Notes: a model not told the origin generated them from the letters alone. A stretch of 64,000 bases of DNA from Aquirhabdus sp. (GCA_030149815.1 JASLHI010000027.1:1-64000); one strand, 5' to 3'. Positions 52,346 to 60,858 are shown, numbered from the stretch's first letter. Numbers and translations are program-made.

Positions 52346-53260
52346 TTAGCGTCCAGCCGCCCAAAAGGCCTCACCCGCAGCAATTGGATCGCCTGTCTTC
52401 GCAAGTGTTTCAACCCAAACTGGATATTGCGCCACCACAGGATGCTGGCTTGGATGGAAATCTCGACGGAACCAATCCAAATATGGTTTTCTCATTGCAG
52501 TTAGAATGCCTTTTTTACCAAGCGCCCAAGACACACCTTCACGAATCAATTTGACGCGCTCACGGGTACTAAATCCGTCAGTTTTCAGCATGAGATTAGC
52601 ACGATAGAGCGTAAATCCTGTCATCAGCATACTAGTGACGACCAGCGCACTGGCGCGCATGGCATAAGGAACTTGAGCCACATCCTGCATGACATCAAAC
52701 GCCACATCACGATGTTCCATCTCTTCGATCGCATGCCAAGCAAAGAGCGCACGAACGTGAGGTTCTACCTCAGCCAAAGTCGCTTTATTACTATAAAAGC
52801 ACTCAGCCATTAGCGCAGTCAGATGCTCGCTCGCCGCTGTGATCGCAATATTGTATTCAGGGCTACGGTTTTTCAGCATAGCCTCAAAATGACCTTTCAG
52901 AAAACCAAGCATCTTATCCAAAGGCATCCCTTGCTCAATCATCTGCTGATTCATATGATCATGGGCAATTCCGTGCTGCGCTTCCTGTTTGATAAAGTCA
53001 GCGACGCGAGCCTTCAAATCTGGATCAGTGATCTGATCACGGAACAAACGAACGCTGCTGATAAAGTAACGCTCACCATCAGGAAAAGTCAGACTTAAAG
53101 CATCAAATAAACGAGTCTTGATCGGATTCCCGCCAAACCAATAGCGTGACATATGATCTGCAAGTTTAAAATCGAGATCACGACGCACGATCATGTCGGC
53201 GTGGTAACGATCGATATGATCGTGAGAAAGGACTGCACTATTCATGAGTTGTTCTGCCAT
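52346..53260 (-). CDS. PF10118 metal-dependent hydrolase-like protein
   Basis: The 304-residue helical protein has FPDGERYFISSVRLFRD, FIKQEAQHGIAHDHMNQ, AITAASEHLTALMAE and FAWHAIEEMEHRDVAFDVMQ. The paired E...ExxH motifs look like a diiron-type four-helix arrangement. It is annotated as predicted metal-dependent hydrolase (COG3687); the real chemistry is unestablished. It is divergent from the AraC regulator. Confidence 0.88.
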   Translation of the reverse strand: MAEQLMNSAVLSHDHIDRYHADMIVRRDLDFKLADHMSRYWFGGNPIKTRLFDALSLTFPDGERYFISSVRLFRDQITDPDLKARVADFIKQEAQHGIAHDHMNQQMIEQGMPLDKMLGFLKGHFEAMLKNRSPEYNIAITAASEHLTALMAECFYSNKATLAEVEPHVRALFAWHAIEEMEHRDVAFDVMQDVAQVPYAMRASALVVTSMLMTGFTLYRANLMLKTDGFSTRERVKLIREGVSWALGKKGILTAMRKPYLDWFRRDFHPSQHPVVAQYPVWVETLAKTGDPIAAGEAFWAAGR

Positions 53261-53306
53261 AACTTGTTTCTATGTGATCAGTATTGCGAACTTTTGAAAA
53301 AAAGTT

Positions 53307-53333
53307 TTGACAGGCTTCGCCAAATTCTATACA
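53307..53333 (+). promoter_or_regulatory. Candidate promoter of the AraC regulator
   Basis: TTGACA at 53307-53312 is a consensus -35. A TATACA follows 15 bp later (53328-53333), and a TACAAA gives 17-bp spacing. This makes the TTG at 53307 unlikely as a start codon, so translation probably begins at 53343. Confidence 0.5.
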
Positions 53334-53342
53334 AATCACGTC

Positions 53343-54359
53343 ATGAAAACGGACATTGTCATTAACGGTGGTCATCTCCAGCTCGTGGCGCAGTACATGC
53401 AATCACGCGGATTATTGCTGTCTGATGTATTTACACCAGATCAAATCGTCGTGATTGCTCATGCACAAGCCACTGGGCAAGCGGTGCCAGTGCTGCAATT
53501 TGCCGCCATACTCAGGCAACTGGCTAACCATATCCAAGAGCCTGACATGGCGCTACAAATCGCCAGCATGATCCGAACAGGACATCTAGGCGTTGTGGGC
53601 TATCTGTTGCATGCCTGCGCCAATATGGCGGAAGCCTTGGCTTGTCTGCGCCGCTATCGTAAACTGATTATTACCGCTGTCGAAGATATGCAGGTATTGG
53701 CCCAGCATAATACGATCGAATTGCGCTGGGAGCATAATCCCCAGATCGATCCCCTTGTCCTAGAACTTGGAATTGCGATTCTTGTTCAATTCTCGAGGCA
53801 ATTGGTGAGTCAGGAAAATCAATCCTTACCGCCACTCCAAGTGAATCTGATGCAAACCCCGCCATCCATAGCGCCTTTCGAACGCTACTATGGTTGTCCT
53901 GTCCATTTCCATCAGGGTTGGGCAAGTGTTGTTTTTCCAGCGACTTATCTCAGCATTCCAATCTCACAGCCAGACAAAACACTGCTTGATATTCTGCAAA
54001 AACAGGCAGATACAGCATTAGAGGCTTTGCCCAAAACCGATGAATTTATGCATCGCGTACATCAACATCTGGCTCAACTGTGTCAGGATGGACAACCTCA
54101 TGTCGACGAGCTCGCAAATCGGCTACATTTAAGTATTCGAACCGTACAGCGCCGACTGCTGGACAACGGTACGACCTTTCAGCAAGCACTCGATGAGGTG
54201 CGCCAGCAATTATGTTTGCAGTATTTACAGCAAGATATTCAGCTCAGTGATATTGCACAACTTCTGGGCTACTCTGATCAAAGTGCCTTTACCCGTGCTT
54301 ATAAACGCTGGACGGGATCAACTCCGTATCAAGAGCGACTGCGCAGCAAGCAGGTATGA
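53343..54359 (+). CDS. AraC-family transcriptional regulator
   Basis: The product has 338 residues from the ATG at 53343. The N-terminal part is the AraC-binding-like domain of OruR/ArgR-type regulators (MALQIASMIRTGHLGVVGYLLHACANMAEALACLRRYRKL). The C-terminal double HTH is VDELANRLHLSIRTVQRRLLDNGTTFQQALDEVR and LSDIAQLLGYSDQSAFTRAYKRWTGSTPYQER. It is probably a regulator of the divergent PF10118 gene. Confidence 0.93.
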   Translation: MKTDIVINGGHLQLVAQYMQSRGLLLSDVFTPDQIVVIAHAQATGQAVPVLQFAAILRQLANHIQEPDMALQIASMIRTGHLGVVGYLLHACANMAEALACLRRYRKLIITAVEDMQVLAQHNTIELRWEHNPQIDPLVLELGIAILVQFSRQLVSQENQSLPPLQVNLMQTPPSIAPFERYYGCPVHFHQGWASVVFPATYLSIPISQPDKTLLDILQKQADTALEALPKTDEFMHRVHQHLAQLCQDGQPHVDELANRLHLSIRTVQRRLLDNGTTFQQALDEVRQQLCLQYLQQDIQLSDIAQLLGYSDQSAFTRAYKRWTGSTPYQERLRSKQV

Positions 54360-54449
54360 TCTGATAGGTAATGACATACTGACGACTAGCACTCATCAGC
54401 AAAGCCAATTCATATCAATTTCTATTCCAACGAATAATCATACAAATAC

Positions 54450-54530
54450 ATAGCTCATTGAGCCTGTCGAAATATGAGGCAATACAAAACCACACTTCGA
54501 TACTTCGACGGGCTCAGTAACCGCGAGCTC
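54450..54530. repeat. Dispersed palindromic repeat
   Basis: TGAGCCTGTCGAA (54459-54471) pairs with TTCGACGGGCTCA (54504-54516) with one mismatch. The left flank ATAGCTCATTGAGCCT (from 54450) recurs at about 47509-47524 near uvrB, where the following bases also resemble it (GGGGCAACACAAAAA versus GAGGCAATACAAAAC), suggesting a second, more diverged copy. Confidence 0.6.
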
Positions 54531-54565
54531 AGTGTTCTTGCAGTGTAATAATTTACTTTGAAAAC

Positions 54566-54607
54566 TATAAAAAAGCCCTAAAGCGAAATGCTTCGGGGCT
54601 TTTTTGT
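54566..54607 (-). terminator. Terminator after the acyl-CoA dehydrogenase gene (possibly bidirectional)
   Basis: AAAAAAGCCC and GGGGCTTTTTT (54568-54605) form a stem around TAAAGCGAAATGCTTC, with an inner GCGAAATGC loop like that of the tRNA-Asn terminator. Confidence 0.8.
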
Positions 54608-54646
54608 TACTTGATGGATTGCCTGTAAACAACCTACATTGTTGAC

Positions 54647-55792
54647 TTACAAGGAACGCGCAATGATCTCTTTCATGATTTCACTCGCCCCGCCATAAAT
54701 CCGCTGGACTCGCGCATCAGCGTACATTTGAGTGATCGGGTATTCCAGCATATAGCCATAACCGCCAAAGAACTGGAGGCACTCATCAATAATCTTACAC
54801 TCAAGCTCACTCAAGTTCAGCTTGACGATGGAAGCAGTCACCGTATCTAGCTCACCCTCAACCATCCGATGGATACACTCATCGACAAAAGCACGTGCCA
54901 TCACCGCTTGTGCTTTCGCATCCGCCAATTTGAAACGTGTATTTTGCATCTCAATGAGTGGCTTACCAAAAGCCTTACGCTCACGCGTATACGCGATAGT
55001 CAGCTCCAATGCATGTTCAATCACCGCCATCGCAGTGATCCCCAACATCAAACGCTCATACGGTAACTCACTCATTAGATGAGCAAAGCCCTTCCCTTCT
55101 ACACCGCCCAGCAAATTCGCAGCAGGAACTCGCACTTCATCAAAATAAAGCTCGCAGGTGTCTTGGCCTTTTTGACCTAGTTTTTCTAAGATACGCCCAA
55201 CTTTAAAGCCTTTTGCATTCTTCGTTTCTAACAGAAACAACGAGACACCTTTTGCGCCAGCATCTGGGTTCGTCTTGGTAACGACCACAATCAGATCAGC
55301 AAGATAACCATTGGAAATAAAAATCTTTGAACCGCTAATGACATAGTCATCGCCATCACGCACCGCACGCGTACGCACACCTTGCAGATCAGAACCAGCG
55401 CCGGGTTCTGACATCGCAATTGCACCCACCATTTCGCCTGAAGCCAAGAGTGGCAAATACTTTTGTTTCTGTTCATCCGTTCCTTGATTCAAAATATAAT
55501 GTGCTGCAATCGCATGGACATGGGCACCAAAAGCACGATCATTGGCATAACCAAGCTCTTCAAACAACACCGCCATATGTGCATAAGTACCACCACTACC
55601 GCCGTACTCCTCAGGCACATCAGCCAGTAGCACACCCAGCGCTCCCGCTTTGTTCCAGACGTCACGATCGACATGTTGCTGTTTCGCCCATTTTTCGCCA
55701 TGAGCAGCAATTTCTGTTTGAACAAAACGACGGACAGAATCTCGATAAAGTTCTAAGTCTGAGTCCATCCAACGTTTTTTTGGCATATTCAT
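54647..55792 (-). CDS. Acyl-CoA dehydrogenase
   Basis: The 381-residue flavoprotein oxidises acyl-CoA thioesters to trans-2-enoyl-CoA. It shows YRDSVRRFVQTEIAAHGEKWAK, GAIAMSEPGAGSDLQGVRTRA (FAD signature), YVISGSKIFISNG, the RERKAFGKPLIEMQNTRFKLADA block, and the C-terminal signature CLQFFGGYGYMLEYPITQMYADARVQRIYGGASEIMKEII with its catalytic Glu region. The chain-length specificity is unknown. It is monocistronic, without an obvious electron-transfer or thiolase partner. Confidence 0.95.
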   Translation of the reverse strand: MNMPKKRWMDSDLELYRDSVRRFVQTEIAAHGEKWAKQQHVDRDVWNKAGALGVLLADVPEEYGGSGGTYAHMAVLFEELGYANDRAFGAHVHAIAAHYILNQGTDEQKQKYLPLLASGEMVGAIAMSEPGAGSDLQGVRTRAVRDGDDYVISGSKIFISNGYLADLIVVVTKTNPDAGAKGVSLFLLETKNAKGFKVGRILEKLGQKGQDTCELYFDEVRVPAANLLGGVEGKGFAHLMSELPYERLMLGITAMAVIEHALELTIAYTRERKAFGKPLIEMQNTRFKLADAKAQAVMARAFVDECIHRMVEGELDTVTASIVKLNLSELECKIIDECLQFFGGYGYMLEYPITQMYADARVQRIYGGASEIMKEIIARSL

Positions 55793-56202
55793 TCGTTTGT
55801 CATTCCCATCATCATATCTATAAAAACTATTCAGATGCCCTGTTTCAGATCAATGTTTAAAGCACAAATTCTCTGACCAAGATATCCATTTTATTCCTTT
55901 AGATTTAAGCATAAGATCCACTCGGTTACATTGGCAGTTCTCTACAGTGTGCAGAAAGGATTAAAGAGGAAATGCTAATACACAAAAACACTCTTTCTGA
56001 GTCGCTATGTGTCATCTCACGCAATAAGTCAAAAAGACCGATGAGTTTTTGTAACAACTCACGATTCAAAATATGCAACTAGTTGCATATGTAAATTACT
56101 CGCTTTAGAATCTATTGATCATCTTTCTAAGCATATATGCCAAAGATCTTTATCTAGACTCTCTTTTAAACTGCCCACGTCAACAAAATAGAGCGAATCG
56201 AT
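55793..56202. other. 410-bp intergenic region between divergent genes with a palindromic operator
   Basis: No coding region is convincing. The acyl-CoA dehydrogenase promoter must lie at the left end, and I see no strong match. The right half holds a perfect 20-bp palindrome at 56071-56090 that overlaps a good promoter for the YheT-type hydrolase. Confidence 0.6.
56071..56111 (+). promoter_or_regulatory. Promoter with a perfect 20-bp palindromic operator
   Basis: ATATGCAACTAGTTGCATAT (56071-56090) is a perfect palindrome. A -35 TTGCAT (56083-56088) inside its right half and a -10 TAGAAT (56106-56111) are spaced 17 bp. A factor bound to the palindrome would block RNA polymerase. The shape is typical of MarR/TetR-type dimer sites, but no such regulator lies next to it, so the regulator is not in this window or not adjacent. 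Confidence 0.65.
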
Positions 56203-57300
56203 ATGTTTGAAGTACAAACTAGGCTTCCTGAATTAACAAATCAACCACGCACTCGCCCACAGAAGCCACGAATTTATTGCCAAGACAACTCATACAATCG
56301 CCAGATTATCCGTAACCTCGATCAACTCCATCAGGTTTATCGTCCAACACCTTGGCTGTTCAATGGTCATATGCAAATGTTGTTTTTGAGCGCACGTAAG
56401 AATAATGCGGCACAGGCCTATGACCACATCGAACAACTCACCATGAGCGATGGTGGTCAAACTGCACTAGCATGGGTGGGTTATGAACTACCGCCAACGA
56501 CACCTACAATCGTCGTATTACATACGCTTACAGGTAGTCCAAAAAGCATGCAGGAACTGGTACTCGATCTCCACAACACAACAGGCTGGCGCATTGTGCT
56601 CTGTGTACGACGCGGACATGCAGACCTGCCCCTGACCCAGCCACAATTCAATATTTTTGGGTCTGTGACAGATTTACACGAACAACTCGAAATCATTCAT
56701 ACGCGTTTTCCTGAGTCAGCACTCTACGGCGTTGGCTCATCAGCTGGCTCTGGATTATTGGTACGCTATTTAGGCGTAATGGGTTCAAAAGCTCTTTTCC
56801 GCGCGGCTTTCGCCTATAGTCCTGGCTACAACACAGACACGGGTTTTGATCATATTCAGCCATTTTACAGTCGTTATATGGCTAAAAAACTGCTACGAAA
56901 ATTCGTCGAACCACGCACGAAACATATCGCACATCTCTCAACGTTCAATCGACTACGTAATTCAAAAAATTTGAGTGAATTCCATCATCATGCGTTTGAA
57001 TTTGCTGGATACAGCAGTTATGAAGAGTATGCCCGCGATATTAATCCAATGCGTGTTTTCACACATATTAGCGTTCCGATGATGATTCTGAATGCCGAAG
57101 ATGATCCTGTTTGCAATATTCAAAATGCAGCGCCTTATCTCGATACAATGCGCAAAATGCCAAATTTGATCTTGGTCACGACTGCTCACGGCAGTCATTG
57201 TGCTCATTATGAAGGATGGCGGGCTAAATCTTGGGCGGGTCGATTAATTGGACAATACTTAAAGACCATCCATAAACTACCCACTCCATCAGCAAACTAG
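56203..57300 (+). CDS. YheT-family alpha/beta hydrolase
   Basis: The 365-residue protein has the ABHD1/YheT pattern: YRPTPWLFNGHMQMLFLSAR, TIVVLHTLTGSPKSMQ, LCVRRGHADLPLTQPQFNIFGSVTDL, the nucleophile elbow VGSSAGSGLLVRYLG, and a late Asp region (LNAEDDPVCN) and His (TTAHGSHCAHYEG). The N-terminal ~40 residues are Arg/Pro-rich. An esterase or lipase activity is likely; the substrate is unknown. Expression is probably controlled by the palindromic operator 92 bp upstream. Confidence 0.87.
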   Translation: MFEVQTRLPELTNQPRTRPQKPRIYCQDNSYNRQIIRNLDQLHQVYRPTPWLFNGHMQMLFLSARKNNAAQAYDHIEQLTMSDGGQTALAWVGYELPPTTPTIVVLHTLTGSPKSMQELVLDLHNTTGWRIVLCVRRGHADLPLTQPQFNIFGSVTDLHEQLEIIHTRFPESALYGVGSSAGSGLLVRYLGVMGSKALFRAAFAYSPGYNTDTGFDHIQPFYSRYMAKKLLRKFVEPRTKHIAHLSTFNRLRNSKNLSEFHHHAFEFAGYSSYEEYARDINPMRVFTHISVPMMILNAEDDPVCNIQNAAPYLDTMRKMPNLILVTTAHGSHCAHYEGWRAKSWAGRLIGQYLKTIHKLPTPSAN

Positions 57301-57386
57301 ACTTATGCATGATGCTTTTGCAATATCTGAAGCGAATACCCCGACAAAAATCGACTGTTCGCTTTAATTTATTATTTTTGAGATTG

Positions 57387-57569
57387 TTAAAGCCTCGGTT
57401 TTCCTCTTTCCTTGCTAGCGAGATTATCTAACAAGGCTTGCCTTGCATCTTCTTTTGCTTTGACTTTTCGAGCCGCCACTCGTCTAGCCGCATCATCAAC
57501 AAAGCGTACTTGCTGCTCAATCGCTGACTTTTCCTCAGGTGTCGCTTCTTCGATCTCAAAATTAATCAT
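57387..57569 (-). CDS. Small charged protein, 60 residues
   Basis: With the start at 57569 (AAGGA 10 bp upstream) the product is 60 residues, MINFEIEEATPEEKSAIEQQ onward, highly charged and probably all-helical with an Arg/Lys/Ala-rich middle (ARRVAARKVKAKEDARQALL). An in-frame start at 57641 would add 24 residues. I recognise no family; the amphipathic pattern and ribosome-binding site make it a plausible real gene. Confidence 0.5.
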   Translation of the reverse strand: MINFEIEEATPEEKSAIEQQVRFVDDAARRVAARKVKAKEDARQALLDNLASKERGKPRL

Positions 57570-57814
57570 GACAATTTCATCCTTTATAACCACGATCACT
57601 GAACAATCAGCTAACTCAACTGAAAAACACGTTCCCATCAAAATAGCTTAATCAATAAGACCAAAACGATCAATGAATTAACTTATGAATATAAAAACTA
57701 ACCCACATCCAGAGTGTGCTTCATAATCACCTGACGGCATATGAAATAAAGCGCAACTCATCATTAACGAAACGAAAGAGTCACATTCTTTTACGAAGCG
57801 GTATCATTGAACAC

Positions 57815-57843
57815 TTGTATATCGTAAAAATACGATATATATT
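57815..57843 (+). promoter_or_regulatory. Promoter/operator of the ArsR-type gene
   Basis: A -35 TTGTAT (57815-57820) and -10 TATATT (57838-57843) are spaced 17 bp. Spanning the spacer is a perfect inverted repeat TATATCGTA-AAAA-TACGATATA (57818-57839). A second related element (ATCGCGATAT, 57851-57860) lies downstream. This is the expected site for autorepression by the ArsR-family protein encoded 40 bp downstream. Confidence 0.75.
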
Positions 57844-57880
57844 TCGTTTTATCGCGATATAACGTTATACAGATTCTACG

Positions 57881-58186
57881 ATGACTACTTCAATTGACCT
57901 TGATGAAATTATTAAAGCCCTCGCTCATCCAACACGCCGAGAAATGTTGGCTTGTTTGAAGAACCCTGAACAGCATTTCGAATCACAAGATCACCCTTTT
58001 GAATTTGGTGTTTGTGCTGGGAAATTCATGCAATGTGGTTTATCACAATCGACAGTGTCTGCGCATCTAGCTGTCTTGCAACGTGCGCAGCTCATCAGTT
58101 GTAAAAAAATTGGGCAATGGAATTTTTTCAAGCGCAATGAAGAAGTGATCTCAGAATTTTTACTGCAGATGGGTAAAGAGCTGTAA
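57881..58186 (+). CDS. ArsR-family transcriptional regulator with thiol-rich sensor region
   Basis: The 101-residue winged-helix protein opens DEIIKALAHPTRREMLACLKNPE, then FGVCAGKFMQCGLSQSTVSAHLAVLQRAQLISCKKIGQWNFFKRNEE. It has four cysteines (one in MLAC, two in the CAGKFMQC segment just before the recognition helix, one in LISC). This fits sensors of electrophiles or metals rather than the classic ELCVCDL arsenic motif. It is first in a unit with an Old Yellow Enzyme and an MFS exporter. Confidence 0.87.
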   Translation: MTTSIDLDEIIKALAHPTRREMLACLKNPEQHFESQDHPFEFGVCAGKFMQCGLSQSTVSAHLAVLQRAQLISCKKIGQWNFFKRNEEVISEFLLQMGKEL

Positions 58187-58210
58187 TTCGTTCTTGAATG
58201 AATTACAGCT
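58179..58210 (+). repeat. Perfect 11-bp stem-loop at the end of the ArsR gene
   Basis: AGCTGTAATTC (58179-58189) and GAATTACAGCT (58200-58210) pair around a 10-nt loop. The left arm includes the arsR stop codon. No T tract follows, so it may modulate read-through or mRNA processing between arsR and the reductase gene rather than terminate. Confidence 0.55.
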
Positions 58211-58254
58211 ACTCATCGGCGAAATCGTTGTTGTTTTACATAGGAATGATTCAC

Positions 58255-59304
58255 ATGACTACGCTATTCGATCCAATCACAATCGGTGATCTTGAACTCC
58301 CTAACCGCATTATCATGGCCCCATTGACTCGTTCACGTGCTAGCGAAGGTCGTGTACCCAATGCACTGATGGCAGAATACTATGTGCAGCGTGCTTCTGC
58401 AGGTTTGATTATGAGTGAAGCAACCTCCGTCACACCAATGGGCGTAGGTTACGAAAATACCCCTGGCATTTGGTCAGACGAACAAGTCGCAGGCTGGCGT
58501 TTAGTTACTGATGCAGTCCATGCTGCAGGCGGACGTATTACTTTGCAATTGTGGCATGTTGGGCGTATTTCAGATCCATCATTATTAGATGGTCAATCAC
58601 CTGTTGCGCCAAGTGCAATTGCAGCACAAGGCCACGTCAGTTTACTTCGCCCAGAGCGCCCGTACCCAACACCACGCGCACTCGAAACTTCAGAAATTGC
58701 TGATGTCGTTGAGGCATATCGTAAAGGCGCTGAAAACGCAAAATTGGCTGGCTTTGATGGTGTATTCGTTCATGGCGCAAATGGCTATTTGCTTGATCAA
58801 TTTCTGCAAGACAGCAGTAATCAACGTACTGATCAATATGGTGGTTCACTCGAAAACCGCGCACGCCTCCTTTTAGAAGTTACTGACGCAGTCATTTCTG
58901 TATGGGGTGCATCCCGAGTTGGTGTCCATCTTGCGCCACGTGCTGATGCACATGATATGGGCGACTCCAATCGTGCAACCACATTCAGCTATGTGGCCAA
59001 AGAACTCGGTAAACGCAAAATTGCATTTATCAGTGCTCGTGAAAAAGAAGGCGATGATAGTCTTGGTCCACAACTAAAAGCTGCTTTTGGTGGTATTTAC
59101 ATCGCCAATGAACGCTTTACTAAAGACTCTGCTAATGCTTGGATCGCTAAAGGAGATGCTGATGCGATTGCATTTGGCGTACCGTTTATTGCCAATCCTG
59201 ACCTGCCTGAGCGCCTCGCACAAGATGCAGAGCTGAATAAAGCGCGTCCTGAACTGTTCTACGGCAATGGTGCTGCAGGTTATACCGACTATCCAACGCT
59301 TTAA
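58255..59304 (+). CDS. Old Yellow Enzyme-family alkene reductase (NemA-like)
   Basis: The start at 58255 (MTTLFDPITIGDLELPNRI) has AGGA 9 bp upstream, giving 349 residues. The FMN-dependent ene-reductase motifs are MAPLTRSRASEGRVPNALMAEYYVQRAS, TPGIWSDEQVAGW, LQLWHVGRISDPSLL, the paired active-site block FDGVFVHGANGYLLDQFLQDSSNQRTDQYGGSLENRARLLLEV and the C-terminal ADAIAFGVPFIANPDLPERL. Such enzymes reduce activated alkenes, nitro compounds and N-ethylmaleimide, and are often induced by electrophiles. It lies in the ArsR operon. Confidence 0.92.
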   Translation: MTTLFDPITIGDLELPNRIIMAPLTRSRASEGRVPNALMAEYYVQRASAGLIMSEATSVTPMGVGYENTPGIWSDEQVAGWRLVTDAVHAAGGRITLQLWHVGRISDPSLLDGQSPVAPSAIAAQGHVSLLRPERPYPTPRALETSEIADVVEAYRKGAENAKLAGFDGVFVHGANGYLLDQFLQDSSNQRTDQYGGSLENRARLLLEVTDAVISVWGASRVGVHLAPRADAHDMGDSNRATTFSYVAKELGKRKIAFISAREKEGDDSLGPQLKAAFGGIYIANERFTKDSANAWIAKGDADAIAFGVPFIANPDLPERLAQDAELNKARPELFYGNGAAGYTDYPTL

Positions 59305-59344
59305 AACATTTAAAAAAACACTATTCGCCTATCGTCCAACAACT

Positions 59345-59362
59345 CAAGATCAGAGGATCTTG
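59345..59362 (+). repeat. Hairpin between the reductase and exporter genes
   Basis: CAAGATC and GATCTTG (59345-59362) pair around AGAG. Flanking GTCC and GGAC can extend the stem, and CTTTTCT follows. It resembles a weak terminator or a processing hairpin within the operon. Confidence 0.4.
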
Positions 59363-59396
59363 GGTAGGACAGTCTTTTCTATTTTTGGAGAAATCC

Positions 59397-60647
59397 GTGG
59401 ACACGTCAGCAATAAAGTCGAATGTGATTGACTCTCTTCCAATACAAGACAAACCACAATCAGCATTGAAATCATGGTTTGCCCTGCTCTCTGTCGCAAT
59501 TGGTGCTTTCGCCCTCGTCACTAGCGAATTCCTACCTGTCGGATTACTCAGCGATATTGCGACAGACTTAAATATCAGCGTAGGAACTGCGGGACTCATG
59601 GTGACCGCACCTGGTGTCATTGCAGCCTTTGCCGCACCACTCGTCACGGTTGGTGTGGGAAAAATAGATCGGCGCTATTTATTATGGGCTCTAACATTGC
59701 TCATGATCATTTCTAATCTGATCGCAACGTTTTCCAATAACTTTACAATCTTATTAATTGGCCGCCTACTGCTTGGTCTTGGTATTGGTGGATTCTGGTC
59801 AATCGCTGTTGCACTCAGTGGCCGCCTTGCCCCACCCGGCGTAGAAATGGGACGTGCATCCTCAGTGATCTTTACAGGAGTTACGTTAGCAACAATTCTA
59901 GGCGTTCCTTTAGGTGCTTGGATTGGCAGTGAATTTGGCTGGCGTTCATCCTTTGCCATTACAGGTCTATTGGGCGCAATCGTACTTGTGGGTCAACTGC
60001 TGATGTTGCCTGCATTACCTGCAACCACAGCCGTAAAAATGCGAGATCTTCCTATCTTATTCCAGCACAAATATGCACGGATCGGATTACTGGGTATTGT
60101 TCTACTCGTCTTAGCACACTTCTCGACATACACCTACGTGACTCCATTCTTAAAACATAATGCGGGATTTGATGGCAATTTAATCAGCACGCTGTTATTG
60201 GTTTATGGCGTTGCAGGCGTCGTCGGAAATGTCATCGCAGGTTGGGCAACTTCTCGGAATATTCGCTGGTCATTTATGGCTGTTGTCACCCTCATTGGTG
60301 CTGCAATGATCTTATTTCCGATCTTTGCTGGACATCTCACAGGAGCGGTATTGACGATCGCATTGTGGGGATTAGCATTCGGGGCAATGCCGACATGTGC
60401 CAACATGTGGATGTTCGCAGCAGTTCCTGAAGCGATGGAAGGTGGCGCCGCTATGCTGGTATCAACTTTTCAAGTGGGAATTGCTATAGGATCGCTGTTA
60501 GGCGGTAGCATCGTTGATCACTTTAATATCCCCAGTATCATGTGGGTTGGTGGCTTACTCGCCATAATGTCTTTACTTTCATTGTCCATTTGGGGGCGTG
60601 GATTACCCAATACTGTAGGAACAACAGCACCCAGTTCAGCACATTAA
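59397..60647 (+). CDS. MFS transporter, DHA1-like (12 TM)
   Basis: The start is taken as the GTG at 59397 with GGAG 6 bp upstream; the longer TTG at 59385 overlaps that site. The 416-residue protein has about 12 hydrophobic segments, with FALVTSEFLPVGLLSDIATDLN in helix 1, TAPGVIAAFAAPLVTVGVGKIDRR, and the motif C-like GIGGFWSIAVALSGRLAPPG. The EFLPVG/AraJ-like group exports drugs or sugars. Third gene of the ArsR unit, it probably expels the electrophile or its reduced product. Confidence 0.9.
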   Translation: MDTSAIKSNVIDSLPIQDKPQSALKSWFALLSVAIGAFALVTSEFLPVGLLSDIATDLNISVGTAGLMVTAPGVIAAFAAPLVTVGVGKIDRRYLLWALTLLMIISNLIATFSNNFTILLIGRLLLGLGIGGFWSIAVALSGRLAPPGVEMGRASSVIFTGVTLATILGVPLGAWIGSEFGWRSSFAITGLLGAIVLVGQLLMLPALPATTAVKMRDLPILFQHKYARIGLLGIVLLVLAHFSTYTYVTPFLKHNAGFDGNLISTLLLVYGVAGVVGNVIAGWATSRNIRWSFMAVVTLIGAAMILFPIFAGHLTGAVLTIALWGLAFGAMPTCANMWMFAAVPEAMEGGAAMLVSTFQVGIAIGSLLGGSIVDHFNIPSIMWVGGLLAIMSLLSLSIWGRGLPNTVGTTAPSSAH

Positions 60648-60660
60648 TGCTTTCTTGTTC

Positions 60661-60692
60661 ATAAAAATCTCACGCTCTTGTGGGATTTTTTT
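60661..60692 (+). terminator. Terminator after the MFS exporter
   Basis: AAAATCTCAC and GTGGGATTTTTTT (about 60663-60691) form a stem around GCTCTT with one G-T pair, ending in a T run. Confidence 0.8.
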
Positions 60693-60773
60693 GTTGTGAA
60701 ACTGAGCAAATTCAATTCATAAACCTAAGAATAGGCATAAACTAAACTCATAAACCTCAACGCAACATAATAA

Positions 60774-60786
60774 AATTTGAAAGCAA
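60774..60786 (+). promoter_or_regulatory. Ada operator (AAT-N6-GCAA)
   Basis: AATTTGAAAGCAA matches the E. coli methylated-Ada binding consensus AAT-N6-GCAA exactly. It lies 73 bp upstream of the ada ATG, where the activator would recruit polymerase. The downstream core promoter elements are weak, as expected for an activator-dependent promoter. Confidence 0.65.
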
Positions 60787-60858
60787 TAAACAGAGTGTGC
60801 CAAAACTTATCATCCTTCAAAATGAACCAACCAAAGTAATGATGTAAAGGATGTTCAC

